Assembly: GCA_016702705.1 (NCBI GenBank)
Contig: JADJDM010000025.1
Coordinates: 1-64,000, forward strand
DNA from: Bacteroidota bacterium
GTDB taxonomy: Bacteria; Bacteroidota; Bacteroidia; B-17B0; Aurantibacillaceae
DNA: 64,000 bases
Reading direction: 5' to 3'
Shown: in pieces, positions 34,992 to 44,053 of the stretch
How positions within the stretch are numbered: the first letter of the stretch is position 1
How the letters are laid out: each line of letters begins with the position of its first letter
Position numbers and translations under genes: made by a program
Notes under the pieces: model-generated
Told to the model about the DNA's origin: nothing
What the model saw: the letters and a program-made list of their open reading frames with translations, nothing else
Database searches by the model: none

Positions 34992-36830
34992 TTATATACC
35001 TGAAAAATTAATCTGATAAATTGCTCCAGGTTTGTCACTTTCAATTTTAATAGCTTCTCCATCCAATTGACTGGCCAAACTATGAATTAGCATTATACCT
35101 AGAGATTTATTTTCATACTCCGGTAAATTTTCTTTAAAACCAACTCCGTTATCCCCAATTAATAAGGAATATTCATTACCATCTACTTTTTTTAAATCAA
35201 CCTCAATTATTGTTTTAGTATTTACAGCAAGGCCATATTTAAACGAGTTTGTAAATAACTCATTAATCAATAATCCCAATGGAATAGCTGTATCTATAGA
35301 AAAGTAAAAATCAGGGACATTAAACAAGCTAACGATTTCCTTATCTTTAGGTAGCATCACTTGGCACAATTGTTCAAACAATGACTCGATGTATTTCCTA
35401 ATATTTATTTTAGCAATATCATTTGATTGGTAAAGCATTTCATGAATGGTAGCCATTGAACGAATTCTATTTTGGCTTTCATTGTATAATCCTTTTACTT
35501 TTTCATCATCAATTACACTTGATTGTAAGTTAAGTAAACTTGAAATGATTTGTAAATTATTTTTTACTCGGTGATGAATTTCTTTTAATAAGGTTTCCTT
35601 TTCTTTAAGGTTAAGTTGAAGTTTATCTTGTTGTAAAATAGAATCGGTAATATCTTGCCCAATTCCCATCAAACGTATAACTTTCCCATCTGCATCCTTT
35701 ATTGGAACGCCAGTTCCCAAGATCCATTTAGCCGAACCATCGGGCAAAGTAATAATATGTTTTATAGTGTATTCTTTACCTTCATTTATTGCTGAACTAA
35801 TAGCTTGAAAAAGGACTTGCTGATCAACTTCTGTTAAACGAGAAAGATAAACTTTATATAATTCATTTGAGTTAGCATGATTTTTATCAATTTGATAAAT
35901 ACTATACAACTCATCTGACCAAATCAAGTTTTCATCTGCAATTGTAAACTCCCAACTGCCCAGCTTAGCCATTTTTTGAGCAGTATTTAATAACTGTTGA
36001 TTCTTGATTAATTCTTCTTCAATTTTTTTACGCTCAAAGAAAAATGGAACTTCAGGTTTTACTTTAATATTATTTTTACTTACTTCCTTATCTAAAAACT
36101 CGTTTATGCGATTGGGCTGAGCCATTATAAAAGTACAATTCTCATCACCTTTTGCTTTACAAGTAATTTCAACTGCGGTTAAAGGAATGCCAAAACTCTC
36201 TTGACACCAACCTGAAGAGTAAGCCGCATTCATTGTACAAACTGGAAACTTAGAAAGTTTTCCACTTTTAATCCATGAATCTGCTTCAAAAGAATAAGGA
36301 TGATTATACTTTAAAAAAAAGTTTTCATCAGGAGAAGGAGAACTTTCTGGAGATATATCAACAAAAGCCCATCCTGAATAAGCAAAGTGAACTGGCCCCG
36401 CAGAAAGTTTCTCTATTGGGTTTTGCAAATTCATTTTTTCATGGAAACGTTTTGCATCTTCCATTCCTAAAACATGGCCAATATCAAATAAAAAATTACG
36501 ACCAATTGCAAAAGCTTCTTCTTCACCTTTATTTAAATACATGTTTTTTATATTATTAAAAAACTCGTAGGATAGTGCAGAAGCTCTAACCAACACATAA
36601 CGTTGGTCGTTAATTTCAATAGTGCCTTTTTCAGGAAATAATTTTAAATTTTTAAAATAATCTTTAACAGTTGCTTGTGCCTTATCAAAAATAGGTTTAA
36701 AAGCATCAGGAACAGATACTGTTTCTCCATTAGATGATGGAACAATAGTTTTTAAGGAAAGATTTTCATCTTCCAACTCTCTAATCCGAGCCAATAATTG
36801 CTCGTATGTTTTTTCAGTTTTTTCCACCAA
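34992..36830 (-). CDS. V4R-PAS-HisKA_2 sensor histidine kinase
   Basis: 612 residues, no transmembrane segment, so cytosolic. A short coiled coil (about 5-30) is followed by a V4R-like small-molecule domain (about 60-225, ending CKAKGDENCTFIMAQ), a PAS domain (about 285-395, GSWEFTIADENLIWSDELYS, RLMGIGQDIT) and a HisKA_2 dimerisation helix with the phospho-His in EIHHRVKNNLQIISSLLNLQ (about 410). The ATPase domain has NELFTNSFKYG and GDNGVGF. The start is TTG (36830) or GTG (36827); no ATG is near. No response regulator is adjacent. Confidence 0.88.
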   Translation of the reverse strand: MVEKTEKTYEQLLARIRELEDENLSLKTIVPSSNGETVSVPDAFKPIFDKAQATVKDYFKNLKLFPEKGTIEINDQRYVLVRASALSYEFFNNIKNMYLNKGEEEAFAIGRNFLFDIGHVLGMEDAKRFHEKMNLQNPIEKLSAGPVHFAYSGWAFVDISPESSPSPDENFFLKYNHPYSFEADSWIKSGKLSKFPVCTMNAAYSSGWCQESFGIPLTAVEITCKAKGDENCTFIMAQPNRINEFLDKEVSKNNIKVKPEVPFFFERKKIEEELIKNQQLLNTAQKMAKLGSWEFTIADENLIWSDELYSIYQIDKNHANSNELYKVYLSRLTEVDQQVLFQAISSAINEGKEYTIKHIITLPDGSAKWILGTGVPIKDADGKVIRLMGIGQDITDSILQQDKLQLNLKEKETLLKEIHHRVKNNLQIISSLLNLQSSVIDDEKVKGLYNESQNRIRSMATIHEMLYQSNDIAKINIRKYIESLFEQLCQVMLPKDKEIVSLFNVPDFYFSIDTAIPLGLLINELFTNSFKYGLAVNTKTIIEVDLKKVDGNEYSLLIGDNGVGFKENLPEYENKSLGIMLIHSLASQLDGEAIKIESDKPGAIYQINFSGI

Positions 36831-36843
36831 TTGAAATACGAAT

Positions 36844-36851
36844 CAAAACTA
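36844..36851 (-). promoter_or_regulatory. -7 box TAGTTTTG upstream of histidine-kinase gene
   Basis: Consensus TAnnTTTG on the minus strand, 13 bases before the TTG/GTG start region, which supports a non-ATG start there. Confidence 0.4.
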
Positions 36852-36872
36852 TTAAATTAATTGATAAGCAGT

Positions 36873-38180
36873 CTATTTTTTATAGGATATTTTAACTACG
36901 TCTTCATAAACATTTTGCCAGCCTTTCCATTCGCGCCAATTACTCATAGTTTCGTTATGCCACAAGGTAATTAAAGTACCATCCACACGCTTTACTTCAT
37001 CTACACAACCTTGAACTGTTTTAACTACATCTTCGGGTTTAATTTTCATATAAAACTTTAGTGTTGCCTCCATTATAGGGAATGGATGCACTCTTAATGT
37101 TGTTTCGGTTTCTGTATCTAAATCATACCAATAAAACGGGCTACATACACTTGCTCTAAATCCAATTCGTGTTGCGTAACCCATTGTATAATCATCGGTA
37201 ATTCCATTATCTACAAGGGTTTTATAGGTTGCCGGGAAATTAAGTTTAAGAAAATGTTGTCTGCTTTTTGTAATATCTCGGTGCACAATAGTCGACAAAC
37301 GATTGATTTCCTTTTTTACTTGAACAGTAGAATTATTTGATCCAAATGATGGATGAATTCCAACATCAGCATAATCATTTAAAAGCTTAATGAGCGATTG
37401 GAATTTTTTATTGTTTGAAGGAAGATTTTTATCGTTTACTCCATAATCACCCAACAAGAAAAAATATATTACATGTAAGTCATACATTTTCTGAATTTCG
37501 AGCTGCTCATCATAGGTGTCATAAGGATCTTTCATTTTACCAAAAAGAACTTTTGTTCTCTCGGTAAAATCTTCCCAAAAGAAATTTACAATCGACCTAC
37601 CATAACCGCCAATGGTACGCATTACACCTTTTTGTTTAAAAGCATAAGCATTATCAATATCAATGGTAGAAATGTATTTGTAGTTATGTTGTTTAAATTT
37701 CAAATGCGGGAATTTTCCTTTTAATATCTTCCCAAATTCAATTAGCCAATCGTTTACAATTGGTTTTTCTAAAAAATCATGATGAAAAGCAATACTGCTT
37801 TCTGCTTCAAAACGATCATATTTATCGCGAATATGAGGCAGATATTCTTCGTAACGCGTGATTAAATAAAATACTGCCGAAAAAATATCAAAAGGTATTT
37901 CAAATGAAGTATCCGTTTTAAAAAGTGTTTTATTTCCCTTCCACTCACCTATCGAAATGCTTTGTTCCTTTATACCTTGTTCGCAAATAATTCCAGTCGA
38001 CTTCACAAAGATTTCATTTGCAAATGCCTGCTGACTATAATTTATTTTTGCACCTTCCCAGCTAGCAAACTCTTCTTCACTTTGAGTAATTTGAAAGGGA
38101 ATCTCATACATATCCTTAAAAAAGAAGTTGAAAATGTACTTCGTTCGTAAGGTTATTTTATGAGTATAAATGAGCAACAT
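36873..38180 (-). CDS. Polysaccharide deacetylase family protein (DUF7033-type N-terminus)
   Basis: About 435 residues from the ATG at 38180. The N-terminal part (about 30-150) resembles the DUF7033 region found with these enzymes (IPFDIFSAVFYLITRYEEYL). The C-terminal part has NodB-fold pieces: YKYISTIDIDNAYAFK (metal Asp pair), ADVGIHPSFGSNN (His motif), GYATRIGFRASVCSPFYWYD and ITLWHNETMS. It would remove acetyl groups from a polysaccharide amino sugar. It begins a few bases after the wecB stop, so both are in one operon. Confidence 0.82.
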   Translation of the reverse strand: MLLIYTHKITLRTKYIFNFFFKDMYEIPFQITQSEEEFASWEGAKINYSQQAFANEIFVKSTGIICEQGIKEQSISIGEWKGNKTLFKTDTSFEIPFDIFSAVFYLITRYEEYLPHIRDKYDRFEAESSIAFHHDFLEKPIVNDWLIEFGKILKGKFPHLKFKQHNYKYISTIDIDNAYAFKQKGVMRTIGGYGRSIVNFFWEDFTERTKVLFGKMKDPYDTYDEQLEIQKMYDLHVIYFFLLGDYGVNDKNLPSNNKKFQSLIKLLNDYADVGIHPSFGSNNSTVQVKKEINRLSTIVHRDITKSRQHFLKLNFPATYKTLVDNGITDDYTMGYATRIGFRASVCSPFYWYDLDTETETTLRVHPFPIMEATLKFYMKIKPEDVVKTVQGCVDEVKRVDGTLITLWHNETMSNWREWKGWQNVYEDVVKISYKK

Positions 38181-38183
38181 CAA

Positions 38184-39329
38184 TTACAGGTGTTTAATTA
38201 ACTCGTTACAAATAAACTCTGCTGCTTGGCCATTGCCATAAAAGGAAGGGAATTCCAATTTATCTATTGCTTTAAAGTGATTAAAAGCGTTAATAATTTT
38301 TTCCTTATTAGCATCAGCAATAATAGCTGCACCACAATTTACCAACTCTATCCATTCAGTTTCGGGACGAAGAATAATACAAGGCTTATTAAAATAGAAT
38401 GCTTCCTTTTGAACTCCACCGCTATCTGTTATAACCATAAAGGCATTTTTTTCTAAAGCGGTCATTTCTAAAAAAGAAGCCGGGGCAACAATTTTGAATA
38501 ATGCGTTTGCTTTTACTGATGCTAAAACAGAAGCTTCTACATTAGTATCCAATAATTTTGCCGTACGTGGGTGCAATGGAAGAACAATAGAAATATTATT
38601 TGATAATGAAATTTCATTTAAAGCTGCAAACAAATCAGTTAAACGCTTCGGTTCATCTGTATTATTATTGCGATGAATGGTTGCTAAAATATAATTGTTG
38701 TTTTTAACATCATATTTAACTTCAACATTTACCTTTTGCTCAGCAATGTTTGAAAAGTAAAGACTGTTATCATACATCACATCACCACAATGATAAATTT
38801 TTGGATTATCACAAGTATGCGGGGCAAGTGAATCGGGATTAAATCCTTCTTTAACTAAATTATCGTAGCCCGTTTTTGTTGGAGAAAAAAGTAAAGTAGC
38901 AACATGGTCGCACATAATACGATTTACTTCCTCGGGCATTGCTTTGCTATATGAACGCAATCCAGCCTCAATATGAACAACAGGCACGTGAATTTTTGAA
39001 GCTGCAATTCCGCCAGCTAATGTTGAATTGGTATCACCATACAAAACAATGGCATTTGGTTTTTCCTTTTCCAAAATCTCTTCAATACCAACAATCATTG
39101 CTGCAGTTTGTTTTCCGTGCGAGCCACTGCCTACACTTAAATTATAATTAGGAGCAGGAATGCCTAATTCATCAAAAAACACTTGACTCATGTTTTCGTC
39201 ATAATGTTGTCCTGTATGAACAATCACTTCTTGTATTTGTCCTTCAAACTTATGCTTAATAGCGCGACTAAGAGCCGCAGCTTTAATAATTTGTGGACGA
39301 GCGCCTATAATTGTAACGATTTTTATCAT
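38184..39329 (-). CDS. wecB: UDP-N-acetylglucosamine 2-epimerase (non-hydrolysing)
   Basis: 381 residues, GT-B fold. Motifs: GARPQIIKAAALSRAI at the start, VHTGQHYDENMSQVFFDELG, VLYGDTNSTLAGGIAASK, HIEAGLRSYSKAMPEEVNR, ATIHRNNNTDEPKRL and ITDSGGVQKEAFYFNKPCII. It interconverts UDP-GlcNAc and UDP-ManNAc, feeding surface polysaccharide synthesis. The deacetylase gene follows directly. Confidence 0.95.
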   Translation of the reverse strand: MIKIVTIIGARPQIIKAAALSRAIKHKFEGQIQEVIVHTGQHYDENMSQVFFDELGIPAPNYNLSVGSGSHGKQTAAMIVGIEEILEKEKPNAIVLYGDTNSTLAGGIAASKIHVPVVHIEAGLRSYSKAMPEEVNRIMCDHVATLLFSPTKTGYDNLVKEGFNPDSLAPHTCDNPKIYHCGDVMYDNSLYFSNIAEQKVNVEVKYDVKNNNYILATIHRNNNTDEPKRLTDLFAALNEISLSNNISIVLPLHPRTAKLLDTNVEASVLASVKANALFKIVAPASFLEMTALEKNAFMVITDSGGVQKEAFYFNKPCIILRPETEWIELVNCGAAIIADANKEKIINAFNHFKAIDKLEFPSFYGNGQAAEFICNELIKHL

Positions 39330-39403
39330 AGTATTGAAAGCATAAAGTTAATAAATGAATGTTTTGTTAGTTTATTGTGCAGTATAAACTATTAACTTTG
39401 TGC

Positions 39404-40030
39404 ATGTTCATAAGACTAAATCCAGATAAAATCGACTATAATCAACTGAATAAGGCGGTTGAAGTGCTTAAAAATGGTGGAATTATAGTTTATCCAACCG
39501 ATTCGGTTTATGCATTGGGCTGCGATTTAATGAATGTAAAAGCAGTTGAAAAGATTTGTAAGCTTAAAAACATTAAACCAGAAAAATCGACTTTTTCATT
39601 TATTTGCCCCGATTTAAGTTCACTTTCAAATTATACGAAACCAATAAGTAACACTATTTTCCGGGTAATGAAAAAAGCCTTGCCTGGACCTTATACTTTT
39701 ATTTTAGAAGCTAATTCAAATGTACCAAAGTTATTGAAGCAATCACGTAAAACGGTTGGTATTAGAGTACCTGCAAACAATATTTGTAAGGAGTTAACGA
39801 ATGCACTAGGAAACCCAATTATATCAACTTCTTTACACAATAACGAAGATGATTTAATGAATTATTTTACCGAACCATTAATGATTTACGAGCGTTATGG
39901 CGATGTCGTTGATTTAGTAATTGATGGTGGTTACGGCAGCATTTATCCAACAACGGTAATAGATTGCAGCAATAATGAAATTGAAGTTATTCGTGAAGGA
40001 ATTGGAGAACTTTCTGTTTTAGAACTTTAG
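39404..40030 (+). CDS. Sua5/YciO/YrdC family protein, YciO-type
   Basis: 208 residues from the ATG at 39404 (MFIRLNPDK); an in-frame TTG at 39377 adds nine residues. The nucleotide-binding core is present: GGIIVYPTDSVYALGCDL (about 25-42), KNIKPEKSTFSFICPDL, ALPGPYTFILEANSNVP, KTVGIRVPANNICKEL and NPIISTSLHNNEDD. Related proteins make threonylcarbamoyl-AMP for tRNA t6A; the STFSFIC and TSL motifs are closer to YciO, whose activity is weak or different. It overlaps the end of the convergent T9SS phospholipase gene by 4 bases. Confidence 0.88.
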   Translation: MFIRLNPDKIDYNQLNKAVEVLKNGGIIVYPTDSVYALGCDLMNVKAVEKICKLKNIKPEKSTFSFICPDLSSLSNYTKPISNTIFRVMKKALPGPYTFILEANSNVPKLLKQSRKTVGIRVPANNICKELTNALGNPIISTSLHNNEDDLMNYFTEPLMIYERYGDVVDLVIDGGYGSIYPTTVIDCSNNEIEVIREGIGELSVLEL

Positions 40031-41328
40031 TGTGCGACAATAATTTTCTTTATTGTTGTTCCATTTAAAGAGTTGATTCGAAGTAAATACATTCCATTTT
40101 CTAATTCAAGATTTAAAGAAACTTTACCTTTACAATTCTCTGATTTAATTACAGTATTACCCACACTTGAAATTAGGCTAAAGGTATATTCGTTTGAATT
40201 GTTTGACTCAATAGTTAATTGATTACCTAAAGGATTTGGATAACAATTAAATTGATTTGATGTGGTTACATTTTTTACTCCCACAGAGAATTCATTAAAA
40301 CGTTCGGTAAATTCTTCTAAGTACTGGCTAGCAATAACATTGTCATGAATGATAAGTGTATTTTCATCGTAATCATTTTCAGCAGAATTTGTCCAATTGT
40401 GAGAGCCCATAATTACCAATGGATCTGAAGCTGGGTAACCAGCATCAACAATACCATATTTATGATGAAAATCGTAAGGTACATTTAAATGAGAAAGTAC
40501 ATTTACTCCATTTGAAACTAGGCCTGAATATTCAGAACCCACATAGTTTACATTTTCAATAATTCCTCTAACAACAACGCCTCTATTTTTTGCGGCAATA
40601 ACTGCATCACCAATATCATTATTATTAAATGTAAAGGTTGCAAACTCTAAAGTATGATTTGCACTATTAATTGCATTTATAATTTTAGCAGTTGTGCCAT
40701 CACTTGGCGAAAAATAAGACTCAACTGGAATAGAAGCAATTGTAAAATTATGAATGGTGTTATCTGTTTTATCCGCTCCAAACTTACTTAATGTTATATT
40801 AGGCTGTACTCCGCTCCCGCCCCACATCTCGTTAAATTCAGTAAGGTAATTTAATGCAAGTGCTGAATTATTGATTATGATGAAATTATTATAATCATCA
40901 TACATGCTTCCTAAACCAAAGTTCATTGAGCCTGTCATTAAAATGCTATTATCTACTATTACAAACTTATTATGCATGGTATTAGTTAACGATTGTCTTT
41001 CTAAAACAGGAATAGCAACATTTAAGCCATTCATTGCGCTATTTAAACTATTGCTACTCGAAATATACCTTACTTGCACTCCGCGAGTATAAGCTGCATT
41101 AATTGCACTAATAATATTTGCACTACCGTTATCCCATACCGCAATGTCGAGTGTAGTGTTTGCTAAATTTATTCTTGAAATAATTGTATCCTCAATATCT
41201 ACAGCCATATTGGCATTAGTGATAGCTGAAACAGAATTATCAACTGACTGGGTAAATAGAACTTGTATTGTTTGTGAATATATAAAGTTGCAGATAAAAA
41301 ATAAAAACACAAAGAGTATTGATTTCAT
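40027..41328 (-). CDS. Secreted phospholipase D-like protein with T9SS sorting domain
   Basis: 433 residues: signal peptide (ILFVFLFFICNFIYSQ), two PLD motifs with intact catalytic residues, MHNKFVIVDNSILMTGSMNF (about 118-137) and HHKYGIVD with VIMGSHNWTNSAENDYDEN (about 290-330), and a T9SS type A C-terminal domain (about 360-433, NCYPNPLGNQLTIES, LELENGMYLLRI). It should be exported to the surface or medium and cleave phosphodiester bonds in lipids or nucleic acid; the substrate is unknown. A TAnnTTTG box lies 15 bases upstream. Confidence 0.88.
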   Translation of the reverse strand: MKSILFVFLFFICNFIYSQTIQVLFTQSVDNSVSAITNANMAVDIEDTIISRINLANTTLDIAVWDNGSANIISAINAAYTRGVQVRYISSSNSLNSAMNGLNVAIPVLERQSLTNTMHNKFVIVDNSILMTGSMNFGLGSMYDDYNNFIIINNSALALNYLTEFNEMWGGSGVQPNITLSKFGADKTDNTIHNFTIASIPVESYFSPSDGTTAKIINAINSANHTLEFATFTFNNNDIGDAVIAAKNRGVVVRGIIENVNYVGSEYSGLVSNGVNVLSHLNVPYDFHHKYGIVDAGYPASDPLVIMGSHNWTNSAENDYDENTLIIHDNVIASQYLEEFTERFNEFSVGVKNVTTSNQFNCYPNPLGNQLTIESNNSNEYTFSLISSVGNTVIKSENCKGKVSLNLELENGMYLLRINSLNGTTIKKIIVAH

Positions 41329-41342
41329 AATATAAATTTATT

Positions 41343-41350
41343 CAAAGTTA
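41343..41350 (-). promoter_or_regulatory. -7 box TAACTTTG upstream of T9SS phospholipase gene
   Basis: Consensus TAnnTTTG on the minus strand, 15 bases before the ATG at 41328. Confidence 0.4.
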
Positions 41351-41411
41351 ATGAAATTGGTTTTAATTAGAAGAAAGATCTAATACTAATTAGTATCCGA
41401 AATTATTCAAA

Positions 41412-41978
41412 TCACAACATCCTCTTTTGTTGCTCACTTATTGCAATTGCCTTTTCTAGTCTAGAAATTCTTGTCTTTTCTTGCTTTGCAGTCATAATCC
41501 AATGTATGATTACTTTTTTGTAAGAAGGTGCTTGCGTATTAAAATAATCCCATGCCACTTTATTCTTTTTAAATTGCTTCAAAAAATTTGCATCTAAAAA
41601 TGTAGGTTCTTTTTCATATGAATAAATGCCTGATTTATCCTCTGTTCTTAAAGCAAATGCTTTCTGCCCTTCAGGCATCATTAAACCTGCCTTTGTTAGT
41701 TCCTCAACTTTTTTAATGTTGATGGCACTCCAAATACTTTTTGGTTTCCTTGGTGTAAATCTAATACAATAACTTTCTTTATCAATTGATTTTCTAACTC
41801 CATCAATCCAGCCAAAACAAAGCGCTTGATCAACAGATTGCGACCAAGTCATAGATGGTTTTCCACTATCCACTTTATAAAAACCAACGATTAGTTCGGT
41901 TTCTTTTTTGTGATTCTTCTTCAGCCAATTTCGAAATGCTGTTTGAGTTGAAAAAAAAGTAGCTGCTATTTGTTGCAT
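41412..41978 (-). CDS. YdeI/OmpD-associated family protein
   Basis: 188 residues from the ATG at 41978 (MQQIAATFF); a TTG at 41987 is less likely. Family motifs: FRNWLKKNHKKETELIVGFY, SQSVDQALCFGWIDGVRKSI, YCIRFTPRKPKSIWSAINIK and the terminal RISRLEKAIAISEQQKRML. It is cytosolic and of unknown function. It is the third of three related genes in a row (43047 to 41412), the second of which shares the C-terminal YdeI helices. Confidence 0.88.
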   Translation of the reverse strand: MQQIAATFFSTQTAFRNWLKKNHKKETELIVGFYKVDSGKPSMTWSQSVDQALCFGWIDGVRKSIDKESYCIRFTPRKPKSIWSAINIKKVEELTKAGLMMPEGQKAFALRTEDKSGIYSYEKEPTFLDANFLKQFKKNKVAWDYFNTQAPSYKKVIIHWIMTAKQEKTRISRLEKAIAISEQQKRML

Positions 41979-41992
41979 AAATATCAATGTTC

Positions 41993-42649
41993 TTACTTCA
42001 TGAATTTATGTGAGCCATCGCAATTAGGCATTCGTTTAGATAAGCCACATACACAATCATTCATTCCTTTTCCAGAAAGAATGCGAGGAATGTACTTTTC
42101 AATTCTAGCATCACGCGTTGCTGATTGTTTGGCTTCGGTAAAAAACATATTGTAGGCTCTTTGTCGGCCAGGAGTTAATGCTTCAAAAGCTTTTTTAAAT
42201 GTTTTATCCTTTTTAAATTTATTTTGTAATTCCTCTGGAAAAACTAATTCCTTATTAGCTGATGTATCTACTTTTAAACCTACTTTCTCAATTTCAATAG
42301 TTTCAAAAATATATGCTTTTAAAACGGCTTCTAGTTTAATAATATCTTTAATATTGGTAAACTTAATTACGCGTGCTGATTGAGAGTTTTCTCCTGGTTT
42401 ACTTAAAATAGCCTCTGCATCGCTTAACAAAGTACCTTTTATAAAACTAAGTACGCAACTCTCTTTAAATTCTCCCAACAAAATAAGATTAGTTTTTCCA
42501 TACATGTAACAAGGATTCCCCCATTTCAATTCTTCTACTAACATACAATCGAGCATGATTTTTCGCAAGGCTATTAACTCCTTTTTCCATTTTTGTGCTT
42601 TACTTAAATATTCATCAACTTTAGGATTCATAGTATTTAAATTATTCAT
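41993..42649 (-). CDS. DUF1801-YdeI protein with C-terminal CDGSH iron-sulfur motif
   Basis: 218 residues. A DUF1801 domain (about 10-115, LDCMLVEELKWGNPCYMYGK) is followed by the YdeI/OmpD-associated helices (about 135-200, FKKAFEALTPGRQRAYNMFF, ATRDARIEKYIPRILSGKG) and a tail CVCGLSKRMPNCDGSH (about 199-214). That tail fits the CDGSH pattern CxCxxSxxxPxCDGSH exactly, which in other proteins binds a redox-active 2Fe-2S cluster by three Cys and one His. Cluster binding here is inferred. It begins 9 bases after the DUF1801 gene upstream and ends 15 bases before the next YdeI gene. Confidence 0.85.
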   Translation of the reverse strand: MNNLNTMNPKVDEYLSKAQKWKKELIALRKIMLDCMLVEELKWGNPCYMYGKTNLILLGEFKESCVLSFIKGTLLSDAEAILSKPGENSQSARVIKFTNIKDIIKLEAVLKAYIFETIEIEKVGLKVDTSANKELVFPEELQNKFKKDKTFKKAFEALTPGRQRAYNMFFTEAKQSATRDARIEKYIPRILSGKGMNDCVCGLSKRMPNCDGSHKFMK

Positions 42650-42657
42650 GTTATAAT

Positions 42658-43047
42658 TTATTTTGAAGCCTTAATCCAATTAATAATAAGCTTCTCTAAA
42701 TTTACTTTAGCATTTTCTATATCTGCCGCATTAACAAAAGTAGCAATTGCTCTGTCATTCTCTTTCCATTCAAGTAGCCCCGATTTATCATCAATTAATT
42801 TATCCTTAGGCTGTGCAACTTTTTTTAGCACCTCTATGAAAAATTAACTGAATCTTTTTGGTGGTTGAATCCTCATTGTTATACGATCCTGCTCTTGAAA
42901 ACAATAATTTGGACCATTCCATTTTATATTTTCTGTAAGCCCGTTTAACGAGTTTAAAATGATCAAACGCAATTGTTCAATTTCTTTTCGCATGGGATGA
43001 TTTAATTCATCTATAAATGTTGTTACTTCTTTATTTTGTTTACTCAT
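42658..43047 (-). pseudogene. DUF1801 domain protein, one frameshift
   Basis: Starts MSKQNKEVTTFIDELNHPM and follows DUF1801 through NIKWNGPNYCFQEQDRITMR. The frame closes at 42844 after PPKRFS, but adding one A to the A run near 42858 continues as IQLIFHRGAKK, SGLLEWKENDRAIATFV and VNLEKLIINWIKASK to a stop at 42658, about 130 residues, normal for the family. It stands first in the YdeI-type three-gene cluster. Function of the family is unknown. Confidence 0.75.
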
Positions 43048-43073
43048 GTTTCATTTTTTTATCAAAGCAATTA

Positions 43074-43922
43074 TTACCTTTTGGCATCCGCCTTTAATTT
43101 ATTTATGATTGCAACAATTTCCTTAGTCACTAATTTAGGCTCATCGTCATGGATAAAGTGCCCCGATTTATTGGTAAGTATTAATTTAATTTGAGGATTA
43201 ATTTTTAAATAACTCTTTAAAAATTCTACTTTAATTCTGTTTTCTTCCTTACTGTATTTATCCTTAGTAATTTTATTCGAGCCAATCAAGGTAATTGGAA
43301 TAGTTAAAGGAAAACCTTTTCCTTCAACTAGGGCTGAATCAGTTGTAAAGGTATTTTTAAACTCATTTCTAATAGTAGCAGTATAGTTTACACTGTCAGA
43401 ACAAAATGAATTATAAAATTTATCAAACTCAACTTTTTCCGTTTCAGTCCTCAACTCCCTTTTTTTCCATTTATGTTCGGGAATTGCTGGGTCAATTAAA
43501 ATTAATCCACACACTTTTTCAGGATATTTACTTACAAAATAGCGAGCTATTAATCCGCCTCTTGAGTGCCCAACAAGAACAAAAGGCTTATCTAATCCAA
43601 TTTTTTCAACCAGTTCCTTTAGCTCAACAGAAATATTCTCTAAATTTCTTTCATTATTAAATGACTCGGATTTTCCTATGCCTGCCCTATCGTAACAAAT
43701 TGTTTTCGCATATTTAGAAATCTTTGTTTGAACTTCTTGAAAATCATCCATTGTAGGCCCAAGTCCAGTTATAAAAACAACAACTGGCTTAGCTGTTCCT
43801 TTACTAATATAAAATTGTTTTTTGCCCCTTATTTCAACAAATTGTTCTTTGTCACTATTTGATTGCTTGGCAATAAAAGAAAAAAAAATTGAGGATAATA
43901 TTAGTAGTAAGTATTTTTTCAT
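43074..43922 (-). CDS. Alpha/beta hydrolase, exported
   Basis: 282 residues with an N-terminal signal peptide (YLLLILSSIFFSFIAKQ). The fold is clear: oxyanion-hole region VVVFITGLGPTMDDF, CYDRAGIGKSE, the nucleophile elbow LVGHSRGGLIARYF (Ser about 119), LILIDPAIPEH and the catalytic His in NKSGHFIHDDEP (about 254). The acid residue is probably in ITLIGSNK. Substrate unknown; esterase, lipase or proline-iminopeptidase-like activity are possible. It lies 26 bases ahead of the DUF1801 gene. Confidence 0.88.
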   Translation of the reverse strand: MKKYLLLILSSIFFSFIAKQSNSDKEQFVEIRGKKQFYISKGTAKPVVVFITGLGPTMDDFQEVQTKISKYAKTICYDRAGIGKSESFNNERNLENISVELKELVEKIGLDKPFVLVGHSRGGLIARYFVSKYPEKVCGLILIDPAIPEHKWKKRELRTETEKVEFDKFYNSFCSDSVNYTATIRNEFKNTFTTDSALVEGKGFPLTIPITLIGSNKITKDKYSKEENRIKVEFLKSYLKINPQIKLILTNKSGHFIHDDEPKLVTKEIVAIINKLKADAKR

Positions 43923-44000
43923 TTAATAATCGCTCGAAGCTTACTTATATAAACACATTGTATAGCTATGGTAAATTTAACCATTTCTTCCAACTACACA

Positions 44001-44032
44001 AAAAAGCCTGTCTTACACTAAGACAGGCTTTT
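44001..44032 (-). terminator. Intrinsic terminator after repeat-protein gene
   Basis: AAAAGCCTGTCTTA and TAAGACAGGCTTTT form a long stem around a 4-base loop region, followed by T on the minus strand. It ends the gene at 44054-44431. Confidence 0.88.
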
Positions 44033-44053
44033 CAATATAATCACGAACTAAAT

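Noticed and set aside
39393..39400. TAACTTTG promoter box before the YciO-type gene
   Set aside because: It ends only 3 bases before the ATG at 39404 and would start transcription at or after it; kept out as a feature because the start choice is not independent.
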